From Chromobacterium phragmitis (GTDB lineage: Bacteria > Pseudomonadota > Gammaproteobacteria > Burkholderiales > Chromobacteriaceae), in assembly GCF_003325475.1 (NCBI RefSeq), contig NZ_CP029495.1:3596001-3660000 (forward strand): DNA of 64,000 bases, written 5' to 3'. Position 1 is the first letter of the stretch. Each line of letters starts with the position of its first letter. Made by a program: the position numbers and the translations under genes. The notes under the pieces were generated by a model. It had not been told where the DNA came from, made no database searches, and worked only from the letters and a program-made list of their open reading frames with translations. Positions 9,128 to 17,207 of the stretch are shown piece after piece.

Positions 9128-9571
9128 ATGGCCCGATACAAGCGAATTGGCCACGGCAAGGGCGACGAGGACCAGGTGCTGTCGGCGATCAACACCACGC
9201 CGCTGGTGGACGTGATGCTGGTGCTGCTGATCATCTTCCTGATCACGGTGCCGGTGGTGACGCAGACAGTGAAGATGACGCTGCCGAAAGAGCAGAACAT
9301 CCCGACGCAGACCAAGCCGGAGAACGTGGTGCTGGGGGTGGGGCCGGACAGCCGCATCTACTGGAACATGTCGCCGGTGAAAGACCAGCGGGAGCTGCTG
9401 GACCGGCTGGTGGCGGTGGCGAAGAAAGATCCGCAGCCGGAAGTGCACATCCGGGGCGACGCGGCGGCGAAATACGCGCCGGTCGGCCGCATCGTGCTGG
9501 CGGTGCAGCAGGCGGGGATCGTGAAGATCGCGTTCATCACGGAGCCGCCGGCGCCCGGGGGCGGAGACTAG
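9128..9571 (+). CDS. exbD: ExbD-family protein 1
   Basis: 147 residues with a single N-terminal membrane helix (VDVMLVLLIIFLITVPVVTQT) preceded by 'INTTPLVDVMLVLL'. The Asp of 'PLVDVML' corresponds to the essential protonatable residue of ExbD/TolR. The periplasmic part contains 'PQPEVHIRGDAAAKYAPVGRIV', a family-typical segment. It starts 6 nt after exbB, and a second exbD copy follows 10 nt downstream. Confidence 0.95.
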   Translation: MARYKRIGHGKGDEDQVLSAINTTPLVDVMLVLLIIFLITVPVVTQTVKMTLPKEQNIPTQTKPENVVLGVGPDSRIYWNMSPVKDQRELLDRLVAVAKKDPQPEVHIRGDAAAKYAPVGRIVLAVQQAGIVKIAFITEPPAPGGGD

Positions 9572-9581
9572 GAGAAGAGAC

Positions 9582-10004
9582 ATGGCGATGAATGTGGGGT
9601 CGTCGGGCGAAGACGACCTGATGATGGAAATCAACACCACGCCGCTGATCGACGTGATGTTGGTGATGCTGATCATGCTGATCATCACGATTCCGATCCA
9701 GACGCACGCGGTGAAGCTGGACATGCCGCAGAACACGCCGTCCAAGCCGTTGGCGAAGCCGGTGGTGGTGCAGATCGACATCGCGCCGGACAACGGGGTG
9801 TTGTGGAATGGGGAGCGTTTGGCGAACCGGGAGGCGCTGGAGGCGAAGCTGTCGGCGGCGGGGAAGGCGGAGCCGCAGCCGGAGCTGCACATCAAGCCGA
9901 ACAAGGACGCGACGTACGCGCCGGTGGCGATGGTGCTGGCGGAGTCGCAGCGCTTGGGTTTGACGAAGCTGGGCATCGTCGGCTCGGAACAGTTTGTCCA
10001 GTAA
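9582..10004 (+). CDS. exbD: ExbD-family protein 2
   Basis: 140 residues, paralogous to the preceding gene. It has the same layout: 'MEINTTPLIDVMLVMLIMLIIT' with the conserved Asp, then a periplasmic domain with 'PQPELHIKPNKDATYAPVAMVL'. Two ExbD proteins per ExbB are known in several proteobacterial TonB systems, for example in Xanthomonas. It ends just before an intrinsic terminator that closes the tonB-exbBDD unit. Confidence 0.95.
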   Translation: MAMNVGSSGEDDLMMEINTTPLIDVMLVMLIMLIITIPIQTHAVKLDMPQNTPSKPLAKPVVVQIDIAPDNGVLWNGERLANREALEAKLSAAGKAEPQPELHIKPNKDATYAPVAMVLAESQRLGLTKLGIVGSEQFVQ

Positions 10005-10027
10005 GATGGTCTAGATGATTGGATGGG

Positions 10028-10055
10028 AAAGGCAGCCTGGGCTGCCTTTCTTTTC
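10028..10055 (+). terminator. Intrinsic terminator after exbD2
   Basis: A 10-bp stem (AAAGGCAGCC / GGCTGCCTTT) with a minimal loop is followed by the T-rich tract TTTCTTTTCTT. It sits 24 nt after exbD2 and just before the metallopeptidase gene, so that gene needs read-through or its own promoter. Confidence 0.8.
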
Positions 10056-10080
10056 TTGGTATTCGCATGGAGTGGTGGCA

Positions 10081-12084
10081 ATGAAAATGAAGGCGATGGC
10101 GCTGGCGTTGTTGTACGCGGGCCAGGTGTGGGCGCATGGGGTATCCGGCATCGATGCGGCCAACTTCGATGGCAAGGTTCGGCCGCAGGACGATATTTAT
10201 CTGGCGGTGAACGGCAAGTGGCAGGCGACGCATGAGATTCCCGCCAGCGAATCGTGGAGCGGCGCCTTCAAGGATTTGCGCGATCTGAGCGAGGCGCGCA
10301 GCCGCGAGCTGATCGAGCAGGCATCTACGGGCAAGGAAGAGAATGGCAATGCGCGGAAAATCGGCGCCTTGTACGCGAGCTTCATGGATGAGGCGGCGGC
10401 GGACAAAAAGGGTTTGCAGCCGATTGAGCGCGATTTGCAGGCGATTACCATATTGTCCAGCCGGAATGAGCTGTTGAAGCTGATCGGCGGCTGGCAATCC
10501 GGCAACGTCAAGCTGCCGCTAGCCTTGTACGTGGGGATAGACGCCCGCAACGCTACCGCGTATCTGCCGGACCTGTACCAGAGCGGCCTGCTGATGCCGG
10601 ACCGCGACTATTATCTGGGCAAAGATGCCCGCTTTTCCAAGGCCAGGGCCGAATACCAGACATATCTGACCCGCCTGTTCCGGCTGGCGGGCTACGCGCA
10701 GCCCGAGAAGCGGGCGAAACGGGTGGTTGCCCTGGAAACCAAGCTGGCGCAACTGCAGCGCACCCGCGTGGAAAATCGCGACCCGCAGAAAACCTACAAC
10801 AAGATGACGCCGGCCCAACTGGCCAAGCTGGCGCCCAAGTTGGACTGGCATGGCTTTTTGTCTGCTGCAAGGATGGGGGGCGTGCAGGAGCTCAACGTAA
10901 GCCAACCCGAATACGTGGCGGGGTTGGCCAAGCTGTTGGGCAAGGAGCCCTTGCTTGCGTGGCAGGATTACCTGGTTGCCCATGCGCTGGATGGCTATGC
11001 GCCCTACTTGAACAAGGCGCTGGTCGAGGCGCGGTTTGATTTTCATGGCAAGGCTTTGTCCGGCGCGAAGGAGCAACGGCCTCGTTGGAAGCGCGGCGTG
11101 CAACTGGTGGAGTCCTCTGCGGGCGAAGCCTTGGGGCAATTGTATGTGGCCAAGTACTTCCCGCCAGAGAACAAGCGCAAGATGGAAGAACTGGTTGGCA
11201 ATCTGATGAAGGCATACCGCCAGAGCATAGACGGCTTGAGCTGGATGGGGCCGGAAACCAAGAAGGCCGCCCAGGTCAAGCTGTCCAAGTACATGCTGAA
11301 AATAGGCTATCCCGATCATTGGCGCGACTACTCCGGCCTGGAGGTCAAGCCGGATGATCTGGTGGGCAATGTCAAACGCGCCAACCTGTTCGATTACCAA
11401 TGGCAGCTGTCGCATTTGGGCAAGCCGGTGGACCGGACGGAGTGGGGGATGACGCCGCAGACGGTGAATGCCTATTACAACCCTTCCCAAAACGAGATCG
11501 TGTTCCCCGCGGCCATCCTGCAGCCGCCGTTCTTCAATATCGCGGCCGACGACGCTGTCAATTACGGAGGCATAGGCGCGGTGATAGGCCATGAGATCAG
11601 CCATGGCTTCGACGACCAGGGCAGCCAGTTCGACGCCGACGGCAATCTGCGCGACTGGTGGACGAGCGATGACAAAGCGCGTTTCCGTCAACTGACCAGC
11701 AAGCTGGTGGCGCAGTACGATGCGTATGAGCCGCTGCCGGGCAAGCACATCAACGGCAAGCTGACGCTGGGCGAGAACATCGCCGACAACTCCGGCCTGC
11801 AAATCGCCTACAAGGCTTATCTGCTGTCTTTGGACGGCAAGCCGGCTCCGGTGATCGATGGCATGAACGGGGATCAGCGCTTCTTCTATGGTTTTGCCCA
11901 GGTATGGCGCAGCAAGACCCGGGATGAAGCCTTGCTGGCGAGACTGGTGTCCGATCCCCATTCGCCGGACGAGTTTCGGGCGATAGGCGCCGCCTCCAAC
12001 AGCGACGCATTTCAGAAGGCTTTCGATGTGAAGCCGGGGGACAGGATGTTCAAGCCGGAGGATAGCCGCATTCGCATTTGGTGA
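10081..12084 (+). CDS. Exported M13-family zinc metallopeptidase (neprilysin/PepO-like)
   Basis: 667 residues. The ATG at 10081 has GGAG eight bases upstream and begins a signal peptide (MKMKAMALALLYAGQVWAHG); the frame is open further upstream but without a signal sequence. The M13 catalytic set is present: HEISHGFD around residue 504 (HExxH zinc site) and 'GENIADNSGL' with the third zinc ligand Glu near residue 565. The substrate-binding motif 'NAYYNPSQNEIVFPAAILQP' precedes it. M13 enzymes cut short peptides outside the cytoplasm. Placed after a TonB receptor and peptide importer, it probably trims peptides in the periplasm before ABC uptake; this is inference from context. Confidence 0.94.
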   Translation: MKMKAMALALLYAGQVWAHGVSGIDAANFDGKVRPQDDIYLAVNGKWQATHEIPASESWSGAFKDLRDLSEARSRELIEQASTGKEENGNARKIGALYASFMDEAAADKKGLQPIERDLQAITILSSRNELLKLIGGWQSGNVKLPLALYVGIDARNATAYLPDLYQSGLLMPDRDYYLGKDARFSKARAEYQTYLTRLFRLAGYAQPEKRAKRVVALETKLAQLQRTRVENRDPQKTYNKMTPAQLAKLAPKLDWHGFLSAARMGGVQELNVSQPEYVAGLAKLLGKEPLLAWQDYLVAHALDGYAPYLNKALVEARFDFHGKALSGAKEQRPRWKRGVQLVESSAGEALGQLYVAKYFPPENKRKMEELVGNLMKAYRQSIDGLSWMGPETKKAAQVKLSKYMLKIGYPDHWRDYSGLEVKPDDLVGNVKRANLFDYQWQLSHLGKPVDRTEWGMTPQTVNAYYNPSQNEIVFPAAILQPPFFNIAADDAVNYGGIGAVIGHEISHGFDDQGSQFDADGNLRDWWTSDDKARFRQLTSKLVAQYDAYEPLPGKHINGKLTLGENIADNSGLQIAYKAYLLSLDGKPAPVIDGMNGDQRFFYGFAQVWRSKTRDEALLARLVSDPHSPDEFRAIGAASNSDAFQKAFDVKPGDRMFKPEDSRIRIW

Positions 12085-12110
12085 TAGAGGCCAGAGGCGA
12101 GACGGGGTAA

Positions 12111-12146
12111 GCGCGGGCGCGCGATGGATGCGGTCCGCGTTTTTTT
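12111..12146 (+). terminator. Probable terminator after the M13 peptidase
   Basis: An 8-bp stem with two G-U pairs (GCGCGGGC / GTCCGCGT) and a 14-nt loop is followed by seven T residues. Confidence 0.6.
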
Positions 12147-12253
12147 ATCCATGTCGCTCCTGAGTGGAAGCTGGCTGGTTGGCGCGATGCGCGGGGGCAG
12201 GGTATTAGGTAAATTGTATTGATGCGTCTGGTTTGTGTGAATACACTTCGCGG

Positions 12254-13105
12254 ATGCAGAAAATCACCCTATTCATGTGTGTCGCGATGCTCGCAGCTTG
12301 CGATGCGCATCAGGTTAGTCAAATCAATCAAATTGCCCGCTCTTCGGAGGTGAAGCAGTTGGCGGCGTTGGGCGAGTCCATACTGGCGTCGACCTCGTCC
12401 CAGCCGTCCGGAGTCGCGCCCTCCGCTGTGAAGGCTGAGCCTCTGGTCAGCGGGGGCAAAGAAGTGGGACACCGGGATTTCGCCGCGGCCAAGCGCGTTT
12501 TGCCGAAGGTGTACTCCGGAATGGAAGTGGATTTTTATTGCGGTTGCCGCTACCAGGGCAAGTCGGTGGATTGGGCATCCTGCGGCTATGAGCCGCGCAA
12601 ATCGGAATCCCGGGCGAGCCGCATCGAATGGGAGCACGTAGTGCCAGCCTGGGCGCTGGGCCATCAGCGGCAGTGCTGGCAGCAAGGCGGCCGCAAGGCT
12701 TGCGGGGATCAGGATCCGTTGTTTCAGATGGCGGAAGGGGATCTGAACAACTTGGTGCCTGCGGTAGGTGAGGTCAATGGCGACAGGGCCAATTTCGCTT
12801 ACGGCGCATGGGAGATCCATCCGCGGCCCATATACGGCCAGTGCCGCTCCATCGTCGATTTCAAGACGAAGCGCTTCCAGCCCCGGGAGGAGGTGAGAGG
12901 CGCAGCGGCGCGGATCACCTTGTACATGCATGCGCGCTATGGCCTGAGAATGAGCCAGCAGGATCGGCAGCTGATGTGCGCCTGGGCGCGGCAACATCCA
13001 GTGGATGAGTGGGAGCTGCGGCGCAACAAGCGCATCATTCAATGGCAAGGCGAGGGCAATTTCCTGGTGTCGCAGCCGGAAGAGTTGAATCGGGTCTGCG
13101 GCTAA
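12254..13105 (+). CDS. Endonuclease I family nuclease, lipoprotein
   Basis: 283 residues. The start at 12254 gives a lipoprotein signal (MQKITLFMCVAMLAAC) with a lipobox ending in Cys-16, so the mature protein is lipid-anchored outside the inner membrane. The nuclease core matches the EndA/NucM/Vvn family: 'EWEHVVPAWALGHQRQCW' (catalytic His region) and 'GDLNNLVPAVGEVNGDRANF' (metal-binding Asn region), with many Cys residues as in periplasmic or secreted members. It should degrade DNA non-specifically in the periplasm or outside the cell, for nutrient use, defence against incoming DNA or escape from DNA nets. It is monocistronic and converges with the porin gene on a shared terminator. Confidence 0.92.
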   Translation: MQKITLFMCVAMLAACDAHQVSQINQIARSSEVKQLAALGESILASTSSQPSGVAPSAVKAEPLVSGGKEVGHRDFAAAKRVLPKVYSGMEVDFYCGCRYQGKSVDWASCGYEPRKSESRASRIEWEHVVPAWALGHQRQCWQQGGRKACGDQDPLFQMAEGDLNNLVPAVGEVNGDRANFAYGAWEIHPRPIYGQCRSIVDFKTKRFQPREEVRGAAARITLYMHARYGLRMSQQDRQLMCAWARQHPVDEWELRRNKRIIQWQGEGNFLVSQPEELNRVCG

Positions 13106-13123
13106 TAGGCATAGGTAAATAGA

Positions 13124-13149
13124 AAACGCCACGGCATGCCGTGGCGTTT
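13124..13149. terminator. Bidirectional terminator between nuclease and porin genes
   Basis: A perfect 26-nt palindrome (13-bp arms beginning AAACGCCACGGCA) sits between two convergent genes. The A-run on one side and T-run on the other let it work in both directions. Confidence 0.85.
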
Positions 13150-13170
13150 GGTTTGCTAGGCGTGTTTGGC

Positions 13171-14316
13171 TTAGAAGGAAACCTTCATGCCGAAACCGAA
13201 GGCTTGCGGATCGTTGCCGGCAGTCAGCTTGGCTGCTGCGGTGCCAAGACCACTATCGTAAGCGGGGTTGTTTGCGAAGTTGGCGTTCTGCTTCGCATTG
13301 TTGGTGATCTTGGTGTAGTAAGCCAGCAACTGGGTGTTCTTGGACAGATTGTAGGTGCCGCCAAGAATCCATTGTTTGGCTTTGAAGTCATTCCCATCGA
13401 TGCCGGCGCCAACATTTTTCAGTCGGCCCAGCTGGCCGTAAGCCAGTTTGAGGGAGGCTGCGCCGAAGTCTTGGCCCAGCGCGATCAGCCAGTCATCCTG
13501 TTTCAGTTGGCCGCCGCCGATCTGGTCAAAAGAGCCCCACTCATAGCTGCCGCCGATATAGGTGCCAGTGTCGAATTTGTAGCTGGCGCCAAGGCTATAG
13601 AAGGAAATATTCGTGCCAGAGTTGACTGCCGAGGTCGTGGTGTTCGCTGCTACGCCTTTGTCGTATTGCTTGTCCCAGCCAGTGGCCAGATTAAGGCCGC
13701 CCAAAGTGTAACCCAGGCCTAAAGAAATGCGCTTGGCGTCGGTGCCATTGGCGCGACTCTCGTCCACGCCCCAGGAGGCACCGAACTTAAAGCCCGCCCA
13801 GTTGGGGGAGAAGTAGTGGATGGAGTTGGCGAGACGGGCTTCGCCGCGGCTGTTGACCGAGCTGGCGCCGAAGTTGTCGGCAGTGGTGTTGATCATGACG
13901 TCGGTGGCTAGGCCGCTGTTGCCGCTACCTGCGAATACTTTGTAGGCGGAGTCGTTTTGGCCAAGCAGCACTTTGCCGAAGTCGCCGTTGTCGATGCCGA
14001 TGAAGGAGTTGCGAGTTGCGAAGGTGGCAGTCTGGGCTTTGTCGTTGGTGCCGCCTTGTTCGAAGTTGCGCAGGCTGCTTTCTACTTGCCAGATGGCTTT
14101 GGTGCCGCCGCCAATGTCTTCCCACCCCTTAAAGCCGATGCGGGAATTGTAATCTACGGCGCGAGTACGGGAACTGTACTCGGAGGTGCCGCTGCCCGTG
14201 GCCTTGGTAGACTCGATGCCACCGCTCAAGAAGCCATAAATGGTCACGTCGGCGTGCGCGGCGACAGGGACGATGAAAAGCGATGCAACGATGGCTGCCA
14301 GATTCTTCTTCTGCAT
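13171..14316 (-). CDS. Outer-membrane general porin (betaproteobacterial type)
   Basis: 381 residues. The start at 14316 gives a clean signal peptide (MQKKNLAAIVASLFIVPVAAHA/DVTIYG). The mature start 'DVTIYGFLSGGIESTK', the segment 'SRIGFKGWEDIGGGTKAIWQVE', a long constriction-loop region and the C-terminal Phe ('FGFGMKVSF') are typical of 16-stranded Gram-negative porins of Neisseria, Bordetella and Burkholderia. The C-terminal Phe is the recognition signal for the BAM assembly machine. It probably forms trimeric diffusion channels. It is monocistronic, with about 180 nt of upstream DNA before the DUF3579 gene. Confidence 0.95.
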   Translation of the reverse strand: MQKKNLAAIVASLFIVPVAAHADVTIYGFLSGGIESTKATGSGTSEYSSRTRAVDYNSRIGFKGWEDIGGGTKAIWQVESSLRNFEQGGTNDKAQTATFATRNSFIGIDNGDFGKVLLGQNDSAYKVFAGSGNSGLATDVMINTTADNFGASSVNSRGEARLANSIHYFSPNWAGFKFGASWGVDESRANGTDAKRISLGLGYTLGGLNLATGWDKQYDKGVAANTTTSAVNSGTNISFYSLGASYKFDTGTYIGGSYEWGSFDQIGGGQLKQDDWLIALGQDFGAASLKLAYGQLGRLKNVGAGIDGNDFKAKQWILGGTYNLSKNTQLLAYYTKITNNAKQNANFANNPAYDSGLGTAAAKLTAGNDPQAFGFGMKVSF

Positions 14317-14493
14317 GATGAAGCTCCAAGTCAAGTCTGTGGTTCTGTTATGAAGCAGCGAAGAGACCATGTTCGGTTTTGACAACGTTAGGCACGGTTG
14401 CTTCACGACTTTGTCTTAGTTTAGCCACAGAATATGACGGGAGTGTTGCGAAGACTGGCAAAAAGAGTGGCGCCGACGCTACGCCTGTTGCGG

Positions 14494-14808
14494 TTATGCC
14501 GAAAACTTGTTCGGGTAGACTTCGTCTATGAGTGTCCGACAATCGACCACTCTCAGGTCATTGTCTTTTGCAAAGTCCATCAGAAACTGGAAGATTTGCG
14601 GGTAGATTTTTTCCAGTTTCTTGTCCACGGCCACGCAGCGAATGCCTTCCAGCAACATGGGGCGGACAAAGGCGTGGTAGGACAATTTCTGGTTGGTGTC
14701 GAAGGAGGCTAGGATGCCGGCCAGGCGCTCGGCCCAGTCGCTGGGGCGGAAAGTGCGGCCCTCGGAGGTGAGGCCCTGTATCACTATTTCGTACGGATTG
14801 CAGATCAT
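14494..14808 (-). CDS. Small DUF3579-like protein
   Basis: 104-residue acidic soluble protein starting MICNPYEIVIQGLTSEGRTF, with 'RPSDWAERLAGILASFD' in the middle and 'LRVVDCRTLIDEVYPNKFSA' at the end. The size and the 'PSDWAERL' motif fit what I recall of DUF3579, a family found in betaproteobacteria. No function is known. No signal peptide or membrane segment is seen. It lies alone on the minus strand between dinG and the porin gene. Confidence 0.72.
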   Translation of the reverse strand: MICNPYEIVIQGLTSEGRTFRPSDWAERLAGILASFDTNQKLSYHAFVRPMLLEGIRCVAVDKKLEKIYPQIFQFLMDFAKDNDLRVVDCRTLIDEVYPNKFSA

Positions 14809-14925
14809 GGCGGTGGAACCAGTGTGTTTGCTTTTGGTGTAGCCTGTTTTGTTGTCCGTGCTAAGACGTTTTTTGTAGGCCGGCGACTTTTACTTATGCG
14901 AAAGTTTCGTGATCATACCTGAAAA

Positions 14926-17049
14926 TCATATGCGCTTGAATGGCGGCAGAGAGGCCAGCAGCTTTTTGCCGTAGCTTTGTCGCGTCAAGCGGTTATCCAG
15001 TATGGTTACCCGGCCGTAGTCGCGTTCGGTTCTGATCAGGCGGCCCACCGCCTGCACCAGCTTGATCGACGCTTCCGGCACCGTTAGTTCGATGAATGGG
15101 TTGCCGCCGCGCTTTTCTATCCAGCGCGACAACGTCTTGCCCACCGGATCGTCCGGCATGGCGAACGGCAACTTGGCGATGATCACGTGCACGCAGCTCT
15201 CGCCGGGCAGGTCCAGGCCCTCCGAAAACGAATCCAGGCCGAAAATCACGCTGGCTTCCTGGTCCTTGAGGCGTTGATGGTGAGTGTCCAACAAGGTTCG
15301 CTTGGGGATGTCGCCCTGGATCAGCAGGCGATCGCGAACATCTGCGGGCAGGCCGGCAGCCACGTCTTGCATTTGCTTGCGCGAAGAGAACAGCACCAGC
15401 GTTCCGACCGCTTCTTTCAGGTCGATCAGTTTGGGCAGCCACTCCACGATTTCGCGGGTATGGCCGCCCGGATCTTTGGGGCTGGCCAGCAGCGGAGGCA
15501 GGTAGAGTTCTCCCTGTTCGTCGAAATTGAACGGCGACTCCAGCGCCATGCAGCTGACTTTGGGCAGCCATTTCAGGCCGGTTTGCGACAGCAGCAATTC
15601 AAAATCGCCGAGCGAGCGCAGCGTGGCCGATGTCAGGATGGCGCCGGCGGCGCGGCGCCACAGCGTGGCGGCCAGGTTGGCGGCGGCGCTGACTGGAGAG
15701 GCGGAGAACAGATAGTCGCCCTTGCCTTCGGCGCGGCGGGTGATCCATTTGGCGATGGGCGGCGCGTTTTCCGGCGTTTCGGTATCGAACAGGTCCCATA
15801 CCGCCATCAGTTGTTCGGCGCGGCCGATCAGGAAGCCCAGTTCGGTGGCGGTCTTGTCCAGATCCCCGTCTCCGCTCTTGTCCTTGCGCGCCTCGGACAG
15901 CGCGTTGCCCATGTCGTCCAGTTGCTTGGACAGCGCGCGGGCGGAGATCGCCATATTCGCGGTGGAGGCTTTCAGCCGCTCGGGCAGGATGCCGTCCTCG
16001 ATCAGCCAGGATGGCTCGAGATTGTCGCTGCTGGCGGCCAGCGCTTCTTCGCTGCCCAGCAGCCATTGCCATTCGGTCAGCGTTTCCACGCAGGCGGCGG
16101 CGGAGTCGATCGCGCTGCTGGCGAGCTCGGCCTTGCCGGTGTGCGCTTCGGCATGCACCACCACCGCGCCCACCTTGTCCAGCCAGCCCAGCGCCTGTCC
16201 CAGCGAATGCTCGGCGGCGAACTGGTTGATCGCTTTTTTGGCCAGGTGGTGGGCCTCGTCTATGCAGTAGAAGCTTTCCTCGGGCGAGGGCAGGATCACG
16301 CCGCCGCCCATCGAGACGTCGGCCAGCATCAGGTCGTGGTTGGCGACCACCACATCCACGTTTTCCAAGGTGTCGCGCGCCAGATAGAACGGACATTCCA
16401 CGCGATTGGGGCAGGCGGTTTTCAGACAGCCGTGGCGGTCGTTGGTGACGCGCGCCCACAGACCGTCCTCGACCACAGTTTCCCAACTGTCGCGGTCGCC
16501 GTTCCATTTTCGGTAATGGAAGGCATCCGCCATTGCGCTCAGCGCGTCCAGTTCGGCCTGCTCTGGCTTGTGGTCCCACAGCGCCATCATCGGGTCCGGT
16601 TGCAACAGGCTTTGCTGCGCGTGCTGGGCGGTGAGGCCGTACAGGCGGTATGGGCAGAGATAGCGGCCGCGGCCCTTGGCCAGCGCGAAGGTCAGCGGCA
16701 GGCCGCTGTTTTCCACCACGAAGGGCAGGTCGCGGTTGACCAGCTGTTCCTGCAGCGCCACGGTGGCGCTGGTGACCACCAGCTTTTTGCCGCGCGCGCG
16801 CGCCATCACGCCGCCAGCCAGCAAATAGGCCAGGCTCTTGCCGACGCCGGTGGGGCCTTCGATCACCGTGATGCTTTCGCCTTCGCGCTCCGGCCAGTCG
16901 TCGCCGTCCTTTTCCTGCGCGCGCGACAAGGCATTGGCGATTTCAGCCAGCATGCGGCGTTGCGAGGCGCGCGGGCGAAAGCCCGGCAGGCGGTCGGAAA
17001 TGGCGCGGTAATGGTCGCGGATTGCGTCTTTTTCGGCATCGGTCAGCAT
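14926..17049 (-). CDS. dinG: ATP-dependent DNA helicase DinG
   Basis: 707 residues, superfamily 2 helicase of the XPD/Rad3 type. Walker A is 'GPTGVGKS' at residues 65-72 and the DEAH box is at 264-267 ('CIDEAHH'). Four cysteines at about 132, 208, 213 and 219 ('LCPYR', 'CLKTACPNRVECPFY') match the iron-sulfur cluster ligands of DinG. Late motifs 'FGLDSFSEGLDLPGE' and 'QAVGRLIRTERDYG' complete the helicase core. DinG unwinds 5'-overhang DNA, R-loops and G-quadruplexes during repair and replication-transcription conflicts. The gene is divergent from the decarboxylase gene. I saw no clear LexA box in the 158-nt gap. Confidence 0.96.
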   Translation of the reverse strand: MLTDAEKDAIRDHYRAISDRLPGFRPRASQRRMLAEIANALSRAQEKDGDDWPEREGESITVIEGPTGVGKSLAYLLAGGVMARARGKKLVVTSATVALQEQLVNRDLPFVVENSGLPLTFALAKGRGRYLCPYRLYGLTAQHAQQSLLQPDPMMALWDHKPEQAELDALSAMADAFHYRKWNGDRDSWETVVEDGLWARVTNDRHGCLKTACPNRVECPFYLARDTLENVDVVVANHDLMLADVSMGGGVILPSPEESFYCIDEAHHLAKKAINQFAAEHSLGQALGWLDKVGAVVVHAEAHTGKAELASSAIDSAAACVETLTEWQWLLGSEEALAASSDNLEPSWLIEDGILPERLKASTANMAISARALSKQLDDMGNALSEARKDKSGDGDLDKTATELGFLIGRAEQLMAVWDLFDTETPENAPPIAKWITRRAEGKGDYLFSASPVSAAANLAATLWRRAAGAILTSATLRSLGDFELLLSQTGLKWLPKVSCMALESPFNFDEQGELYLPPLLASPKDPGGHTREIVEWLPKLIDLKEAVGTLVLFSSRKQMQDVAAGLPADVRDRLLIQGDIPKRTLLDTHHQRLKDQEASVIFGLDSFSEGLDLPGESCVHVIIAKLPFAMPDDPVGKTLSRWIEKRGGNPFIELTVPEASIKLVQAVGRLIRTERDYGRVTILDNRLTRQSYGKKLLASLPPFKRI

Positions 17050-17207
17050 GGCCGGGATTGTACCGCATGCGACCGTTGTGCGCCTGCATAATGACGGCGG
17101 ACGCCAGATGTGGATAGGATAGGCGGCAAACTAAAAAACAGAACAGCGCGTACGTCCGGACAGACGCTAAAAACAAGTGCGCGGCAAACACAACAGGAGA
17201 AACCGTC

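Noticed and set aside
17050..17207. Possible LexA box upstream of dinG
   Set aside because: Several CTG/CTGT triplets occur on the minus strand but none has a properly spaced ACAG partner.
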